Source: JALOAP01 sp964632355
GTDB lineage: Bacteria > Chloroflexota > Dehalococcoidia > Tepidiformales > Tepidiformaceae
DNA length: 20,260 bases
NCBI GenBank assembly: GCA_964632355.1
Contig: CAZWBW010000050.1
Span: forward strand, 1 to 20,260
Direction: 5' to 3'
Positions within the stretch are counted from its first letter, which is position 1; the number at the start of each line of letters is the position of its first letter. The translations under genes and the position numbers were made by a program. Under the pieces are notes generated by a model. The model was not told the DNA's origin. It ran no database searches and saw nothing but the letters and a program-made list of their open reading frames with translations. Positions 6,667 through 14,245 of this stretch are shown in pieces.

Positions 6667-8256
6667 CTACGACGGTCCGGCCGCTGCCACCTCGGGCCCA
6701 ACCAGGTCCCGGAACTGCTGGAAGTTCGCGCGGAACTTGTCGGCCAACTCGCGATACGCACGGTCGTACGCGTCCTTGTCCTGCCACAACTCGCGGGGCT
6801 GCAGCAGCGACGAATCCACTCCGGGCACCTGCAGCGGCACTTCGAACCCGAACTCTTCATCCTTGCGGAACGTCGAGTGCTCGAACGCGTCGTTCAGGAT
6901 GGCCCGCACCATCTTGCGCGTCTCCTGGATGGCGATGCGCTCGCCCACGCCGTACGGCCCACCGATCCACCCGGTGTTGATGAGCCACGTCTGCGCCCCG
7001 GTGCTATCGAGCCGCTGCTCCAGCAACTCGGCGTAGACCGTGGGGTTCAGCGCCATAAAGGGCGCGCCGTAGCAGGGGCTGAACGTCGCCTGCGGCTCCC
7101 GCAGCCCAACTTCCGTTCCCGCGAGCTTCGACGTGTACCCGCTCAGGAAGTGGTACAGCGCCTGCGGCGTCGAAAGCCGCGCGATTGGCGGCAGCACCCC
7201 GAACGCGTCCGCGGTCAACAGGATCACATGGCTCGGGTGGGGCGCCACCTTCCCGTCGTACACGTGCGCCAGCGACGACAGCGGGTAGCTCCCCCGCGTG
7301 TTCTCGGTGATGGAGTCGTCGTCGAGATCCACCTCCCGCGAGTGCTCGTCGAAGATCACGTTCTCGAGAATCGTCCCGAAGAGGTGCGTCGTCTCGAAGA
7401 TGTCCGGCTCAGCTTCCTTCGACAGCCGGATCACCTTCGCGTAGCAGCCGCCTTCGATGTTGAAGATCCCTTCCTCGGTCCACGCGTGCTCGTCGTCCCC
7501 GATGAGCAGCCGCTCCGGGTCCGTGCTCAGCGTTGTTTTCCCCGTCCCCGAAAGCCCGAAGAAAAGCGCTGTCTTCCCCGTTTTCGGGTCAACGTTCGCC
7601 GCCGAATGCAGGGAGAGCACACCCTGTAGTGGCAGGTAGTAGTTCATCGCCGTGAACACGGCCTTTTTCATCTCGCCCGCGTACGCCGTTCCCGCGATGA
7701 GGATCTCTCCCTCGGTCGGGTTCAACGCCACCACCGCGTCACTGCGCACGCCGTCTGCCTCGCCGTTCAGGGCCAGGTTCGGCGCATGGAGGATGGTGAT
7801 GGCCGGCGTCTCGCCGTTCGGCAGCGGGTTCGTAGGAATGAACATCGTCCGCGCGAACAGCGCGTGGTATGCGTTTTCGGTCACCACCCGGACCGTCCGC
7901 TGGTGCGCCGGGTCCTGCGACACCACGCAGTCCTGCACGAAGAGCTCCCTATCCTTCAGGTAGCTCACAATGCGCTGCTTAACCCGCTCGTACGCTTCCG
8001 GCGTCATCGGCTGGTTGTGTTTGCCCCACCAGACGTGCTCCGAGATCTCGGGCGTTTTCACCATGAACTTGTCGTCCGGGCTTCGGCCCGTCCGAGCACC
8101 ACTCCGTACCGCAAACGTCCCGCCCTGCAGCAACTTCCCTTCGCCGCGCCGAATCGCCCATTCGTACAACACCGGCGATGACAGGTTTCGATGCACCGCC
8201 CGGGCGTTGGCGACGACGACTTCGCTCACGTGGTTGGGAGCTTCCGAAATTGCCAT
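6667..8256 (-). CDS. pckA: Phosphoenolpyruvate carboxykinase (ATP)
   Basis: ATP-dependent PEPCK interconverts oxaloacetate + ATP and PEP + CO2 + ADP, the gluconeogenic or anaplerotic step between the TCA cycle and glycolysis. The 529-residue length is typical. Visible motifs are the substrate-binding RSGARTGRSPDDKF (51-64), the P-loop FGLSGTGKTTLS (233-244), the metal-binding LIGDDEHAW (251-259) and LTADAFGVLPP (347-357). I chose ATG at 8256 because AGGAAAGGAACGC precedes it directly; the frame stays open back to 8328, but that would place the start upstream of the apparent promoter. The neighbours upstream are a biotin carrier and an oxaloacetate-forming carboxyltransferase, so the enzyme sits with others acting on the same metabolite. 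A promoter (8290-8318) precedes it. Confidence 0.97.
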   Translation of the reverse strand: MAISEAPNHVSEVVVANARAVHRNLSSPVLYEWAIRRGEGKLLQGGTFAVRSGARTGRSPDDKFMVKTPEISEHVWWGKHNQPMTPEAYERVKQRIVSYLKDRELFVQDCVVSQDPAHQRTVRVVTENAYHALFARTMFIPTNPLPNGETPAITILHAPNLALNGEADGVRSDAVVALNPTEGEILIAGTAYAGEMKKAVFTAMNYYLPLQGVLSLHSAANVDPKTGKTALFFGLSGTGKTTLSTDPERLLIGDDEHAWTEEGIFNIEGGCYAKVIRLSKEAEPDIFETTHLFGTILENVIFDEHSREVDLDDDSITENTRGSYPLSSLAHVYDGKVAPHPSHVILLTADAFGVLPPIARLSTPQALYHFLSGYTSKLAGTEVGLREPQATFSPCYGAPFMALNPTVYAELLEQRLDSTGAQTWLINTGWIGGPYGVGERIAIQETRKMVRAILNDAFEHSTFRKDEEFGFEVPLQVPGVDSSLLQPRELWQDKDAYDRAYRELADKFRANFQQFRDLVGPEVAAAGPS

Positions 8257-8289
8257 GCGTTCCTTTCCTCGTCGTGGTGGATGCAACGC

Positions 8290-8318
8290 ATAGTAGCGAG
8301 TTATAGAGCGCATGTGAA
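8290..8318 (-). promoter_or_regulatory. Candidate sigma70-type promoter of pckA
   Basis: On the minus strand, TTCACA (8318-8313) and TACTAT (8295-8290) are separated by exactly 17 nt, matching the -35 and -10 consensus at five and four of six positions. The expected transcription start near 8283 leaves a leader of about 27 nt before the pckA ATG with its AGGAAAGGA site. The preceding gene ends at a terminator, so pckA needs its own promoter. A TTGACA (8345-8340) just upstream lacks a matching -10. Confidence 0.5.
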
Positions 8319-8432
8319 CCTTAGGCACGGAGATATAGATGTCAATGATAGGTCCGCAGGGCCCCTAAGGGTTGCCTGCTAGCGCACCGCGCTCGAGCGC
8401 AACAGCCTCCACCTACCGGGAACTTCGCAGGC

Positions 8433-8461
8433 AAAGAAAACGGCCCCACGAATGGGGACCG
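8433..8461 (-). terminator. Rho-independent terminator after the biotin-carrier gene
   Basis: On the minus strand, CGGTCCCC-ATTCGT-GGGGCCG forms a 7-bp GC stem with one bulged T, followed by TTTTCTTT. It begins 32 nt past the stop codon of the biotin-carrier gene and separates the 5S/carrier operon from pckA. Confidence 0.82.
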
Positions 8462-8493
8462 TCGATGTACGAATCGGTTGAGAGCGAGATTGG

Positions 8494-9015
8494 CTACTCG
8501 ACGACGACCAGCCCGTCGCCTTCTGCCACCCGTGCCCCTTCCGCGACGAGAACTTCCTTCACGACACCGTCCGCAGGCGCCTTGATCTCGTTCTCCATCT
8601 TCATCGCTTCCAGGATGAGCAGCACGTCGCCGGCCTTTACTTCGTCGCCAGCCTTCACGCGGATGCTGAGCACGCGGCCCGCGATCGGGGCGGGAACGCT
8701 GCCCTTCGCGGCCGGGCGAGCGGCTCCTCCACCGCCACCGCCGCCCGCGGGCTGGCGCCGCTGCGGAACCGGCCGTCCTCCGAGCGTTCCTTCGTACTCG
8801 ACCGTGAACTCGCGGTAGTCCACCTTCACGGTCATCCCGCTCTGCCGCTGGTCCGCCGGGGGCAGTTCCACGCGGTAGGGAACGCCTCCCGCAGTCACAA
8901 TCCGCACCGGGTTCTCGTCGCGAATGGTCACCGGGTACTCGTGGCCATCCACCACCACCGTATCGCCCCGGACTTCCACCTCGTAGGTGCGCCCGCCAAT
9001 CGTAACCTTTGCCAT
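8494..9015 (-). CDS. Biotin carboxyl carrier protein (1.3S-like subunit)
   Basis: This free-standing biotin carrier shuttles carboxyl groups between carboxylase or transcarboxylase half-reactions. Residues 1-75 form a beta-rich region that probably contacts partner subunits. A Gly/Ala/Pro/Gln/Arg linker (about 80-107, with a run of seven glycines) follows, then a biotinyl domain (108-173) with the canonical EAMKMEN motif; the biotinylated lysine is Lys139. At 173 residues it is longer than the 123-residue Propionibacterium 1.3S subunit because of the N-terminal region. The ATG at 9015 has a GGAGAGGG site and lies 12 nt after the 5S-type gene, so the two are translated as a pair. A terminator follows. 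No biotin carboxylase gene lies in the window. Whether the complex is pyruvate carboxylase, oxaloacetate decarboxylase or transcarboxylase cannot be decided from this gene alone. Confidence 0.93.
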   Translation of the reverse strand: MAKVTIGGRTYEVEVRGDTVVVDGHEYPVTIRDENPVRIVTAGGVPYRVELPPADQRQSGMTVKVDYREFTVEYEGTLGGRPVPQRRQPAGGGGGGGAARPAAKGSVPAPIAGRVLSIRVKAGDEVKAGDVLLILEAMKMENEIKAPADGVVKEVLVAEGARVAEGDGLVVVE

Positions 9016-9027
9016 CTCAGCCCTCTC

Positions 9028-10527
9028 CTACCGCATCTGGCGCATGCGGCCGAAGCTGCGCCATGCCGAACCTGTACCGTTGCCGCCGGCCGCTGCCGCC
9101 GCGGGCTGCGCGGGCCCTGCCGTCTGCTTCTTCTCGCCGAGCACCATCGCGCCGACAACCGCCGCGACGAGCTCCCGCTCGGGTCCCCCGCCTTCCCGCC
9201 GCCACTGCAGAAACTCCTTCGCCGGCTGCGGGAACATGACGTAACTGAGGACGTCGTCGATGTTCTCCGCGAGGTCGCCAATCTCCGCCTTCGCCGCCTC
9301 CATCTCGGGCGCCAGCTCATCCGCCGGCCGATGGTCGATCGGCTGCTCGTCGCCGAGGATCGCTTTCAGGATGTCCGGCTCGATGGGCTTTGCCGTGCGG
9401 CCGTACATGCCCTTCGCCAGGTTCCGCGTCTCCTTGGTCACGCTGGCGTACCGCTTCCCGGTCAGCACGTTCAGCACCGCCTGCGTGCCCACAATCTGCG
9501 AACTCGGCGTCACGAGCGGCGGGTATCCCAGGTCAGCGCGCACTCGCGCGTTCTCTTCGAGCACCTCCGGCAGCTTCGACTCGGCGCCCTGCTCGCGAAG
9601 CTGGCCCACCAGGTTCGAAATCATCCCGCCCGGCACCTGGTGCTGCAGCACGCCGGCGTCGATGCCCAGCAGGCCGCTTTCGAACTTCCAGTACTTGCGG
9701 CGGACTTCCTTGAAGTAGCTCGCCAGTTCGCCCAGCTTCGCCAGGTCCAGACCCGTATCGAGGTCCGGGTACTCCGAAAGCGCCGCCACCAGCGTCTCCG
9801 TCGCCGGCTGCGAAGTGCCGCCCGCCAGCGAGCTGATCGCCGTGTCGATCACATCCGCGCCCGCCTTCACCGCCTCCAGGTACGCCATCTCGGAATACCC
9901 CGACGTGTCGTGGCAGTGAATCTGCAGCAGGATGTCCGGGTGGTCCTTCTTGATGCGCGAAACCAGCGCCGAGGCCATGGCCGGGCTCATGATCCCCGCC
10001 ATGTCCTTGATGCAGAGCGAATCCGCGCCCATTTCGACCATCTGAGTCGCCATCTGGGCGAAGTTGTCCACGGTGTGCACAGGGCTCGTCGTGTAGCAGA
10101 TGGCCCCCTGGATGTGGCCGCCCGCCTTCTTCACCGCCTGGAACGGCACCTCGAGATTCCGCACGTCGTTGAGCGCGTCGAAGATGCGGAATATGTCCAT
10201 GCCGTTCTGCACCGCCCGGTCGCAGAACTCGTAGATGACGTCGTCCGCGTAATGCCGATATCCGACCGCGTTTTGGCCGCGCAGCAGCATCTGCGTCGGC
10301 GTCTTCTTCAGCCGCTTTTTGATCTCGCGCAGGCGCTCCCAGGGATCTTCGCGAAGGAACCGCAGGCAGCTATCGAACGTCGCGCCACCCCAGCACTCGA
10401 TGCTGTGATAGCCGATTTCATCCATCGCCTCGAGCGCCGGAATCATGTCCTCCGTGCGCATTCGCGTCGCCAGTAGCGACTGATGGCCATCCCGGATGGC
10501 CGTCTCCATGATTCCGACTTTTGCCAT
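9028..10527 (-). CDS. Pyruvate/oxaloacetate carboxyltransferase subunit (PycB/OadA/transcarboxylase 5S family)
   Basis: This enzyme transfers CO2 between carboxybiotin and pyruvate, making or consuming oxaloacetate. The TIM-barrel domain shows ETAIRDGHQSL (8-18), a carbamylation-type Lys174 in CIKDMAG and metal ligands H204/H206 in IHCHDTSG. The PYC/OADA conserved domain follows (about 290-430, including PGGMISNL and YPPLVTPSSQIVGTQAV). The 499 residues end in an Ala/Gly linker with no biotinyl domain. It resembles the roughly 505-residue Propionibacterium 5S subunit, with the carrier encoded next door. The biotin carrier follows after 12 nt. The start is ATG at 10527, where the Shine-Dalgarno is weak. 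Alternatives are pyruvate carboxylase B subunit with a remote biotin carboxylase, or a soluble oxaloacetate decarboxylase. Confidence 0.93.
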   Translation of the reverse strand: MAKVGIMETAIRDGHQSLLATRMRTEDMIPALEAMDEIGYHSIECWGGATFDSCLRFLREDPWERLREIKKRLKKTPTQMLLRGQNAVGYRHYADDVIYEFCDRAVQNGMDIFRIFDALNDVRNLEVPFQAVKKAGGHIQGAICYTTSPVHTVDNFAQMATQMVEMGADSLCIKDMAGIMSPAMASALVSRIKKDHPDILLQIHCHDTSGYSEMAYLEAVKAGADVIDTAISSLAGGTSQPATETLVAALSEYPDLDTGLDLAKLGELASYFKEVRRKYWKFESGLLGIDAGVLQHQVPGGMISNLVGQLREQGAESKLPEVLEENARVRADLGYPPLVTPSSQIVGTQAVLNVLTGKRYASVTKETRNLAKGMYGRTAKPIEPDILKAILGDEQPIDHRPADELAPEMEAAKAEIGDLAENIDDVLSYVMFPQPAKEFLQWRREGGGPERELVAAVVGAMVLGEKKQTAGPAQPAAAAAGGNGTGSAWRSFGRMRQMR

Positions 10528-10650
10528 CTGTGCAGTCCGTGAAACAGGGGATTTTTCGGGGCCAGAAACCCCGCTTGGCTTCTCAAGCTACCACGGACTC
10601 CCCTAACGGCGAACGGTTCCCCCCGTCCTGAACGCGGTTCGTAACGTCTT

Positions 10651-11499
10651 CTATCGCACGATGGGAACCATTCCCATTCGCTCACCCGCGATCAACTCCA
10701 CCAGGCCGTCCGTTCGCGCCAGCAACCGCTCGAAATCCTCGTCTCTCTCCCCCGCCGCCCGGTCTCCTTCGGCCGAAACGTAACCCGGCAGCAGGCCACG
10801 CGCGATGCAGTACCGGTCCGCCGCCGCAACCCGCGCCGCCAAACTTCCTTCCGGCGGGTTCGAATGGTGCTCCGCGATCGCCTCCCGCACGGGGGCCGGC
10901 AGCGTCCACCGTTCCGCGAGCGCCTTACCGACTTCGCAGTGACCGAACCCCAGGAGTTCGTGTTCGACAGCATCCAGCGGCTCCCCGCGGCGAATCGCCT
11001 CTGCGACCGCCTGGTCCATCCCGGCCGGGTCCGCGTAGAACATCGCCAGCCGCCCCATGTCGTGCAGAATCCCCGCGGTGAAGGCCGTCGCCACGTCGCG
11101 GTCGCGCGCCTGCTCCGCGAGGTCAGCCGCCCGGAACGCCACCGCGATCGAGTGCCGCCAGAACGTCTCGACGCGAAACAGCGCATGGAGCGCGTCCGGC
11201 GCGTAGTGACGCGTGATGGCGCTGCTAACCGCGATGTTTCGCGCCTGTTCGAACCCGAGCACAACCAGCGCCTGCCGAACCGAGGTCACCTCGCTCAGCC
11301 GCCGGTACGCAGCGCTGTTCGCTGCACGAAGCACCGCCGCGCTCAGCCCCGGGTCCGCCGATACCACCGTCGCCAGGTCCGCGGCCGAGCTCCCCGGGTC
11401 CTGTGCGACTTCGACGACCCGCAACGCCACCGCCGGTAGCGGCGGCAGGGCCGCCACCGCACGCGCGATCTCGGTCGCCCTCTCGCTCCTGTGCGCCAT
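10651..11499 (-). CDS. HDOD-domain signalling protein
   Basis: This 282-residue protein is essentially one HDOD domain, a relative of HD-type phosphohydrolases often found in two-component or cyclic-nucleotide signalling. Characteristic features are the LPPLPAVALRVVEVAQDP start (18-35), SADPGLSAAVLRAANSA (47-63), SVRQALVVLGFEQARN (73-88) and ILHDMGRL (144-151). Unlike many HDOD proteins, it keeps the His-Asp pair (H146-D147) and other candidate metal-binding histidines (H116, H180, H187, H211/H212), so hydrolase activity is possible. No receiver, GGDEF or EAL domain is attached. The ATG at 11499 has a GGAGAG site 5-6 nt upstream. It lies between the sirtuin and the 5S gene with gaps of 88 and 123 nt, so it may be its own unit. 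The partner and signal are unknown. Confidence 0.88.
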   Translation of the reverse strand: MAHRSERATEIARAVAALPPLPAVALRVVEVAQDPGSSAADLATVVSADPGLSAAVLRAANSAAYRRLSEVTSVRQALVVLGFEQARNIAVSSAITRHYAPDALHALFRVETFWRHSIAVAFRAADLAEQARDRDVATAFTAGILHDMGRLAMFYADPAGMDQAVAEAIRRGEPLDAVEHELLGFGHCEVGKALAERWTLPAPVREAIAEHHSNPPEGSLAARVAAADRYCIARGLLPGYVSAEGDRAAGERDEDFERLLARTDGLVELIAGERMGMVPIVR

Positions 11500-11530
11500 C
11501 GGGACTCTCCGAAACGCTGTCGTTGCCCCG

Positions 11531-11559
11531 ATTATCGGCGCGGATGTGCCGCTTCCCGA
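11531..11559 (-). promoter_or_regulatory. Weak candidate promoter for the HDOD gene
   Basis: On the minus strand a GATAAT hexamer (11536-11531; five of six to the -10 consensus) lies about 32 nt upstream of the HDOD ATG. The -35 position 17 nt upstream (TCGGGA, 11559-11554) is poor. A small hairpin, GCCGCT/AGCGGC (11548-11564), overlaps it and has no T-tract, so it does not look like a terminator for the sirtuin gene. Functional assignment is tentative. Confidence 0.25.
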
Positions 11560-11587
11560 GCGGCGCGTCCCTATGAGATGCGTGCTG

Positions 11588-12358
11588 CTACACCCGCTCC
11601 ACGATCTTCGGGAGCACCGTCCCCAGCTGCTCGCGAATGATCACCTCGGCGTGTTCGTCGTAGGGCGTCTCCTCCGCGTTCAGGATCACCAGCTTCGCGC
11701 CCGTTCGCAGCGCCATCATCGGCAGACCCGCCGCGGGGTACACCCCAAGCGACGTCCCTATCGCGAGGAAGAGATCGCAGCTCGCCGCCGCCCATTGCGA
11801 CCGTTCCAGCACCTCGGGGACCAGGTTCTGCCCGAACGAAATCGTCGCCGTCTTCAGGATCCCGCCGCAGCTCCGGCACGGCGGATCCTCCTCGCCGGCG
11901 GCCACCCGCTGCAGCACGCGCTCGATCGGCCCGCGGTCCGGACACCCCATGCACTGGTACTCATGCACCGTCCCGTGGATTTCGATGACGCGTTCGGGCG
12001 AATTGCCCGCTTTCTGGTGCAGGCCATCCACGTTCTGCGTGATGAGCGTCGCCAGCTTGCCCTTCCGTTCGAGCTCCGCCAGCGCGCGGTGCCCCGCGTT
12101 CGGCTCTGCGCTGAACATTGGGCTGTTCAGGCGGTTCTGCCACGCCCGTACGCGCACGTCGCGGTTCGCCATGTAGTGCTGCAGCGTCGCCATCTTTTCC
12201 GCTTCCGGGTTCTTGGTCCAAACCCCTTGCGGCCCCCGGAAGTCCGGGATCCCCGACTCCGTCGAGATTCCCGCACCCGTCAGCGCAACAACCTGCTGGG
12301 CCTCGCGCAGCAGTTCCGCTACCTGTTCGATCCCTTGCAACGTTCGCTCGTCCATCAC
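11588..12358 (-). CDS. Sir2-family NAD-dependent protein deacylase
   Basis: Sirtuins remove acyl groups from lysines using NAD+. In bacteria a classic target is acyl-CoA synthetase. This 256-residue protein has GAGISTESGIPDFRG (28-42), TQNVDGLH (107-114), catalytic His128 in EIHGT, and a four-Cys zinc module C136-x2-C139 / C161-x2-C164. It also has AIGTSLGVYPAAGLP (199-213) in the NAD-binding fold. The motif usually written FGExLP reads FGQNLVPE here (175-182), a variant seen in some lineages. The frame begins GTG-ATG (12358 and 12355), and either codon could initiate; the nearest ribosome-binding sequence is a modest AGGG. It is isolated from the upstream carboxyltransferase gene by a terminator. 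Its substrates are not evident, though neighbouring enzymes handle acyl-CoAs. Confidence 0.94.
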   Translation of the reverse strand: MMDERTLQGIEQVAELLREAQQVVALTGAGISTESGIPDFRGPQGVWTKNPEAEKMATLQHYMANRDVRVRAWQNRLNSPMFSAEPNAGHRALAELERKGKLATLITQNVDGLHQKAGNSPERVIEIHGTVHEYQCMGCPDRGPIERVLQRVAAGEEDPPCRSCGGILKTATISFGQNLVPEVLERSQWAAASCDLFLAIGTSLGVYPAAGLPMMALRTGAKLVILNAEETPYDEHAEVIIREQLGTVLPKIVERV

Positions 12359-12403
12359 GCCGAAACCCTACGCCGCCCACCACACGGTTTCAAATCTCCA
12401 CGC

Positions 12404-12434
12404 AAACAAAAGGCCCCTCCAGGACGGAGGGGCC
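12404..12434 (-). terminator. Rho-independent terminator after the 12S-type carboxyltransferase
   Basis: On the minus strand, GGCCCCTCC-GTCCT-GGAGGGGCC is a perfect 9-bp GC-rich stem with a 5-nt loop, followed immediately by TTTTGTTT. It begins 22 nt after the stop codon of the carboxyltransferase gene and upstream of the sirtuin start. It is the clearest terminator in the window. Confidence 0.93.
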
Positions 12435-12456
12435 AGTGTCTGTCGCGAACTGAAGC

Positions 12457-14007
12457 CTAGAGCGGGATGTTCCCGTGCTTCTTCGGCGGGTTCCGGTCCG
12501 CCTTGTTCTGGAGCATCTCCAGCGCCTTGATGATCTTCGGCCGGGTCGTGCGCGGGTCGATGACGTCGTCGAGGAAGCCGCGACCCGCAGGGATGTACGG
12601 GTTCGCGAACTTCGCCCGGTACTCCTCGATGAGCTCCTTCCGGCGAGCGTCCGGGTCGGAAGCGTTCGCCAGCTCTTCCCGGTACACGATGTTCACGGCG
12701 CCATCCGGGCCCATCACGGCGATTTCGCCGGTCGGCCACGCGTAGTTCGCGTCGCCGCGCAGGTGCTTGCTGGACATAACCAGGTACGCGCCGCCGTAGG
12801 CCTTCCGGAGAATCACCGCCACCTTCGGCACCGTCGCCTCGCTGTACGCGTACAGCAGCTTCGCGCCGTGCGTGATGATGCCGCCGTACTCCTGCGTCGT
12901 GCCCGGCAGATACCCCGGCACGTCCACGAGCGTCACCAGCGGGATGTTGAAGCAGTCGCAGAACCGCACGAACCGCGCGGCCTTCCGGCTCGCGTTGATG
13001 TCCAGCACGCCCGCGAGGTGCATCGGCTGGTTCGCCACGATGCCGACCGTTCGGCCGCCCATGCGCGCGAAGCCGACTACCACGTTCGGCGCGAACAGCT
13101 CGTGCACCTCCATGAAGTCGCCGTCGTCGACGATCCGGTAGATGACGTCCCGCACGTCGTACGGCCGGTTCGCGTCGGCCGGGACAATCTGGAGTAGCTC
13201 TTCGTCCGCCCGGTCCGGGTCGTCGCCGGTCGCCACTATCGGCGGGTCCTCGGCGTTGTTCGAAGGCAGGAACGAGAGCAGCCGCCGGACTTCCGCCAGC
13301 GTTTCCTCTTCGCCCGCGATCGCGAAGTGCGCCACGCCCGACTTCGTTGCATGGGCATCGGCGCCGCCCAGTTCCTCGTGCGTGACTTCCTCGCCCGTCA
13401 CCGCGCGGATGACGTCCGGCCCGGTGATGTACATCTGCCCGGTGCCTTCGGTCATAAAGATGAAGTCCGTGATCGCCGGGCTATAGACCGCGCCACCCGC
13501 GCAGGGACCCATGATCACGCTGATCTGTGGCACCACACCGCTCGCCAGCGTGTTCATCGCGAAGATTTCGCCGAACCCGCGCAGGCTTTCGGGGCCGTCC
13601 TGGATCCGCGCGCCACCCGAGTCCTGGATCCCGACGATCGGGGCCCCGGTCATCATCGCCAGGTCCATCACCTTCAGGATCTTCTCGGCTACCGCCTCGC
13701 TCAGCGACCCGCCGAGGAGCGTGAAGTCATACGAAAACAGGTAGATGGGCCGGCCATCGACCTTGCCCCAGCCGGTCACTACCGCTTCGCCCAGCGACTT
13801 CCCCGCCGCCGAGCCACTTGGCGCCCGGAGCTGGTCGATTTCTTCGAACGTCCCCGGGTCTACTAGCAGGTCGATTCGCTCGCGCGCGGTCAGCTTGCCG
13901 CGTGCGTGCTGCGCTTCGATGCGCTTCGGCCCGCCACCGAGCGCAATCTGCGCCTTCATTTCCTCGAGTTGAGCCAGCTTCTGCTCGGCTGTCAGTCCAT
14001 CGGCCAT
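12457..14007 (-). CDS. Acyl-CoA carboxylase carboxyltransferase / methylmalonyl-CoA decarboxylase-type (PccB/MmdA/12S) subunit
   Basis: This subunit moves CO2 between carboxybiotin and an acyl-CoA such as propionyl- or methylmalonyl-CoA. The 516-residue length matches MmdA, PccB and the 12S transcarboxylase core (about 510-525). Features are RIEAQHARGKLTARERIDLL (29-48), SGGARIQDG (130-138), the N-half oxyanion hole GPCAGGA (167-173), VDVPGYLPGTTQEYGGII (361-378), KAYGGAYLVMSSKHLRGDAN (402-421) and AWPTGEIAVMGPDGAVNI (423-440). Both halves of the crotonase-like double domain are intact. The ATG at 14007 has an AAGGA site. No biotin carboxylase or carrier gene is adjacent; the carrier and 5S-type genes lie about 2 kb downstream on the same strand. 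An unusual leader with alternative hairpins precedes it and a strong terminator follows. Propionyl- versus acetyl-CoA preference cannot be fixed by eye. Confidence 0.93.
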   Translation of the reverse strand: MADGLTAEQKLAQLEEMKAQIALGGGPKRIEAQHARGKLTARERIDLLVDPGTFEEIDQLRAPSGSAAGKSLGEAVVTGWGKVDGRPIYLFSYDFTLLGGSLSEAVAEKILKVMDLAMMTGAPIVGIQDSGGARIQDGPESLRGFGEIFAMNTLASGVVPQISVIMGPCAGGAVYSPAITDFIFMTEGTGQMYITGPDVIRAVTGEEVTHEELGGADAHATKSGVAHFAIAGEEETLAEVRRLLSFLPSNNAEDPPIVATGDDPDRADEELLQIVPADANRPYDVRDVIYRIVDDGDFMEVHELFAPNVVVGFARMGGRTVGIVANQPMHLAGVLDINASRKAARFVRFCDCFNIPLVTLVDVPGYLPGTTQEYGGIITHGAKLLYAYSEATVPKVAVILRKAYGGAYLVMSSKHLRGDANYAWPTGEIAVMGPDGAVNIVYREELANASDPDARRKELIEEYRAKFANPYIPAGRGFLDDVIDPRTTRPKIIKALEMLQNKADRNPPKKHGNIPL

Positions 14008-14027
14008 TGGGTGTCCTTACCGTTCAC

Positions 14028-14075
14028 GGCTGCCCTACCCGGCGTAGAAAACCCGGCAGCCATCCTGTGCCGGGT
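14028..14075 (-). promoter_or_regulatory. Attenuator-like leader with mutually exclusive hairpins
   Basis: On the minus strand, ACCCGGCA (14075-14068) and TGCCGGGT (14058-14051) form a perfect 8-bp stem with a 9-nt loop, followed by TTTTCT: a terminator. The loop plus 3' arm contain GGCTGCC (14061-14055), which can instead pair with GGCAGCC (14034-14028) closer to the start codon. In addition, GCCGGGT occurs twice (14057-14051 and 14043-14037), giving the 5' arm two possible partners. The arrangement ends 20 nt upstream of the carboxyltransferase ATG. It could be an attenuator, or simply the terminator of upstream transcription (including tRNA-Ala). The pairings are seen directly; the switching is inference. 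Confidence 0.5.
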
Positions 14076-14186
14076 GCGGGCGTCGAGCCAGGAGTATGGC
14101 CGAATCCTAACATCGCTCCCCCTTCAATGCTACGAACCACCGCCAGGCAACAGCCTCCTGTAGCGGTTTCCAACACACCGATAGAA

Positions 14187-14210
14187 GCGCCACAGGGTAC
14201 TCCTGTGCGC
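14187..14210 (-). terminator. Hairpin downstream of tRNA-Ala, possible terminator
   Basis: On the minus strand, GCGCACAGG-AGTAC-CCTGTGGCGC forms a 9-bp stem with one bulge, followed by TTCTATC. It lies 36 nt past the encoded CCA of tRNA-Ala. The weak T-tract makes termination uncertain; it may instead be a processing or stabilising hairpin. Confidence 0.4.
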
Positions 14211-14245
14211 TCAACTCAATCGAAGGGAAAAAGGGGGATGAAAGG

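Noticed and set aside
8257..8328. Upstream extension of PEPCK by 24 codons
   Set aside because: The ATG at 8256 has a strong ribosome-binding site and gives normal family length, and the extension overlaps the probable promoter.
8356..8400. Inverted repeat GCAGG/CCTGC and the 12-bp palindrome GCGCTCGAGCGC upstream of pckA
   Set aside because: These could be operator-like, but short GC palindromes are frequent in such DNA and nothing links them to a known regulator.
4662..10476. Long plus-strand frames (for example 4662-6230, 5908-7629, 8941-10476)
   Set aside because: All lie opposite confidently identified minus-strand genes (QTMAN-like, pckA, 5S) and show no motif or ribosome-binding site of their own.
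10557..10573. Hairpin CGGGG-N7-CCCCG upstream of the 5S gene
   Set aside because: On the minus strand it is followed by AAAAAT rather than a T-tract, so it does not work as a terminator in the transcribed direction; the stem is only 5 bp.
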